Shown in pieces: positions 13,773 to 14,304 of a DNA stretch of 14,304 bases. This DNA comes from Oscillospiraceae bacterium. Lineage in GTDB: Bacteria; Bacillota; Clostridia; Oscillospirales; Oscillospiraceae. Both the position numbers and the translations under genes were made by a program. Location: positions 1 to 14,304 of the forward strand of contig JAHHRQ010000047.1 of NCBI GenBank assembly GCA_020025715.1, in the 5' to 3' direction. The stretch's first letter is position 1, and the number at the start of each line of letters is the position of its first letter. The notes beneath the pieces were generated by a model. It worked only from the letters and a program-made list of their open reading frames with translations, was not told the origin of the DNA and made no database searches.

Positions 13773-14255
13773 TCAAATTCTTTCGTCTGTTACGATATGT
13801 TCTATTCCTGAATGTGTCCGGCTGAGATAATCCTTTAAAAAGCTGGGAAAAGCTTTGCGTTTATCCAAATCTTCGACGGAAATCCAGTGCATACTCTCTT
13901 TGACACCCTGAGTATAGCTGTTGCTGTTGAGCTGCTTTGAACCTCTCGGTTTCATCATATAATAAAAACAGATTTCATGGCATTCAAGACCATTCAGGGA
14001 ACCGCTGTTTTCACTAAAGAAGTTCTCGTGAATTACTGCTAAATGGTCAATTTCATACTGAACCCCTGTTTCCTCAAAAACTTCTCTCTTAACAGCGTCC
14101 TCTGCGGTTTCACCCATGTGAACGGCCCCACCGACAGAGTATAAATAGTCCTCATTTTCGTTTCCTGCCAATAAGACACAATTATCTTCGATTATAATTG
14201 CGGCTGCCCGATACCTGAACCAGTGGTTTTCTTTTGTAAATCCACAATCAAACAT
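13773..14255 (-). CDS. NUDIX hydrolase
   Basis: The 160-aa product carries a complete NUDIX box GX5EX7REUXEEXGU at residues 43-65: Gly43, Glu49, Arg57-Glu58, Glu61-Glu62 and Gly64 (GAVHMGE...REVFEETGV). NUDIX enzymes cut nucleoside diphosphates linked to another group, with Mg2+ held by the REXXEE glutamates. The N-terminus (FDCGFTKENHWFRYRAAAIIIEDNC) and the HEICFYYMM strand fit the MutT/ADP-ribose-pyrophosphatase-like cytosolic group. The substrate cannot be assigned. ATG at 14253-14255 follows GGAGG nine bases upstream. It is convergent with the 266-aa gene and shares its terminator. Its promoter, if within the 49 bases to the window edge, is not obvious. Confidence 0.92.
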   Translation of the reverse strand: MFDCGFTKENHWFRYRAAAIIIEDNCVLLAGNENEDYLYSVGGAVHMGETAEDAVKREVFEETGVQYEIDHLAVIHENFFSENSGSLNGLECHEICFYYMMKPRGSKQLNSNSYTQGVKESMHWISVEDLDKRKAFPSFLKDYLSRTHSGIEHIVTDERI

Positions 14256-14304
14256 TTATACACGCCTCCAGCAGTTTTTACTCAGACTTTTTTTCGGTAT
14301 TCTT

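Noticed and set aside
1..14304. CRISPR arrays, mobile elements, tRNA or rRNA genes, defence systems
   Set aside because: No regular direct repeats, transposase or phage motifs, or tRNA-like cloverleaf were found by reading both strands.

Overview
The window looks like chromosomal DNA from a low-to-mid GC Firmicute of class Clostridia, probably a gut Oscillospiraceae/Ruminococcaceae-type organism. This is inferred from the paired glgC-glgD genes, a YitT-family protein, strong AGGAGG ribosome binding sites, SigA-type promoters and the style of the proteins. No rRNA, tRNA, insertion sequence, CRISPR array or phage gene is visible. Most of the window is housekeeping DNA; the novelty is in small leaders and short ORFs between genes.

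Left part (1-5040), all large genes on the minus strand. Read in the direction of transcription these are prfB (release factor 2, 3934-5040), a YitT-like membrane protein (3213-3845), a membrane-anchored PpiC/PrsA-like foldase (1350-2909), a TcdA-like tRNA-modification enzyme (587-1291) and a GNAT acetyltransferase cut by the window edge (1-527). prfB and the foldase each have a clear SigA-type promoter. Between the foldase and the YitT gene, on the plus strand, is a 20-codon ORF with a perfect Shine-Dalgarno and a sequence resembling a sporulation SigE promoter.

Middle (5041-5292) is a divergent control region. It holds the prfB promoter (minus) and an extended -10 promoter (plus) for prs, with a very short ORF that overlaps the prs start codon.

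Right part (5293-13700), all on the plus strand. prs (PRPP synthase) ends in a terminator and is followed by pth (peptidyl-tRNA hydrolase, GTG start). Next is a tight glycogen cluster: glgC (ADP-glucose pyrophosphorylase), glgD (its catalytically degenerate partner), glgP (glycogen phosphorylase) and a PfkB-family kinase whose ATG overlaps the glgP stop. GlgC/GlgD supply ADP-glucose for glycogen synthesis and GlgP releases glucose-1-phosphate. No glycogen synthase or branching enzyme is inside the window. A strong hairpin ends this unit.

After it, a SigA-like promoter drives a structured leader of about 125 nt. The leader holds a seven-codon ORF whose stop lies in the 5' arm of a terminator-like hairpin, and it precedes an uncharacterised 266-aa protein (12900-13700). 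The window ends with a convergent NUDIX hydrolase (minus, 13773-14255) that shares a bidirectional terminator with that protein.
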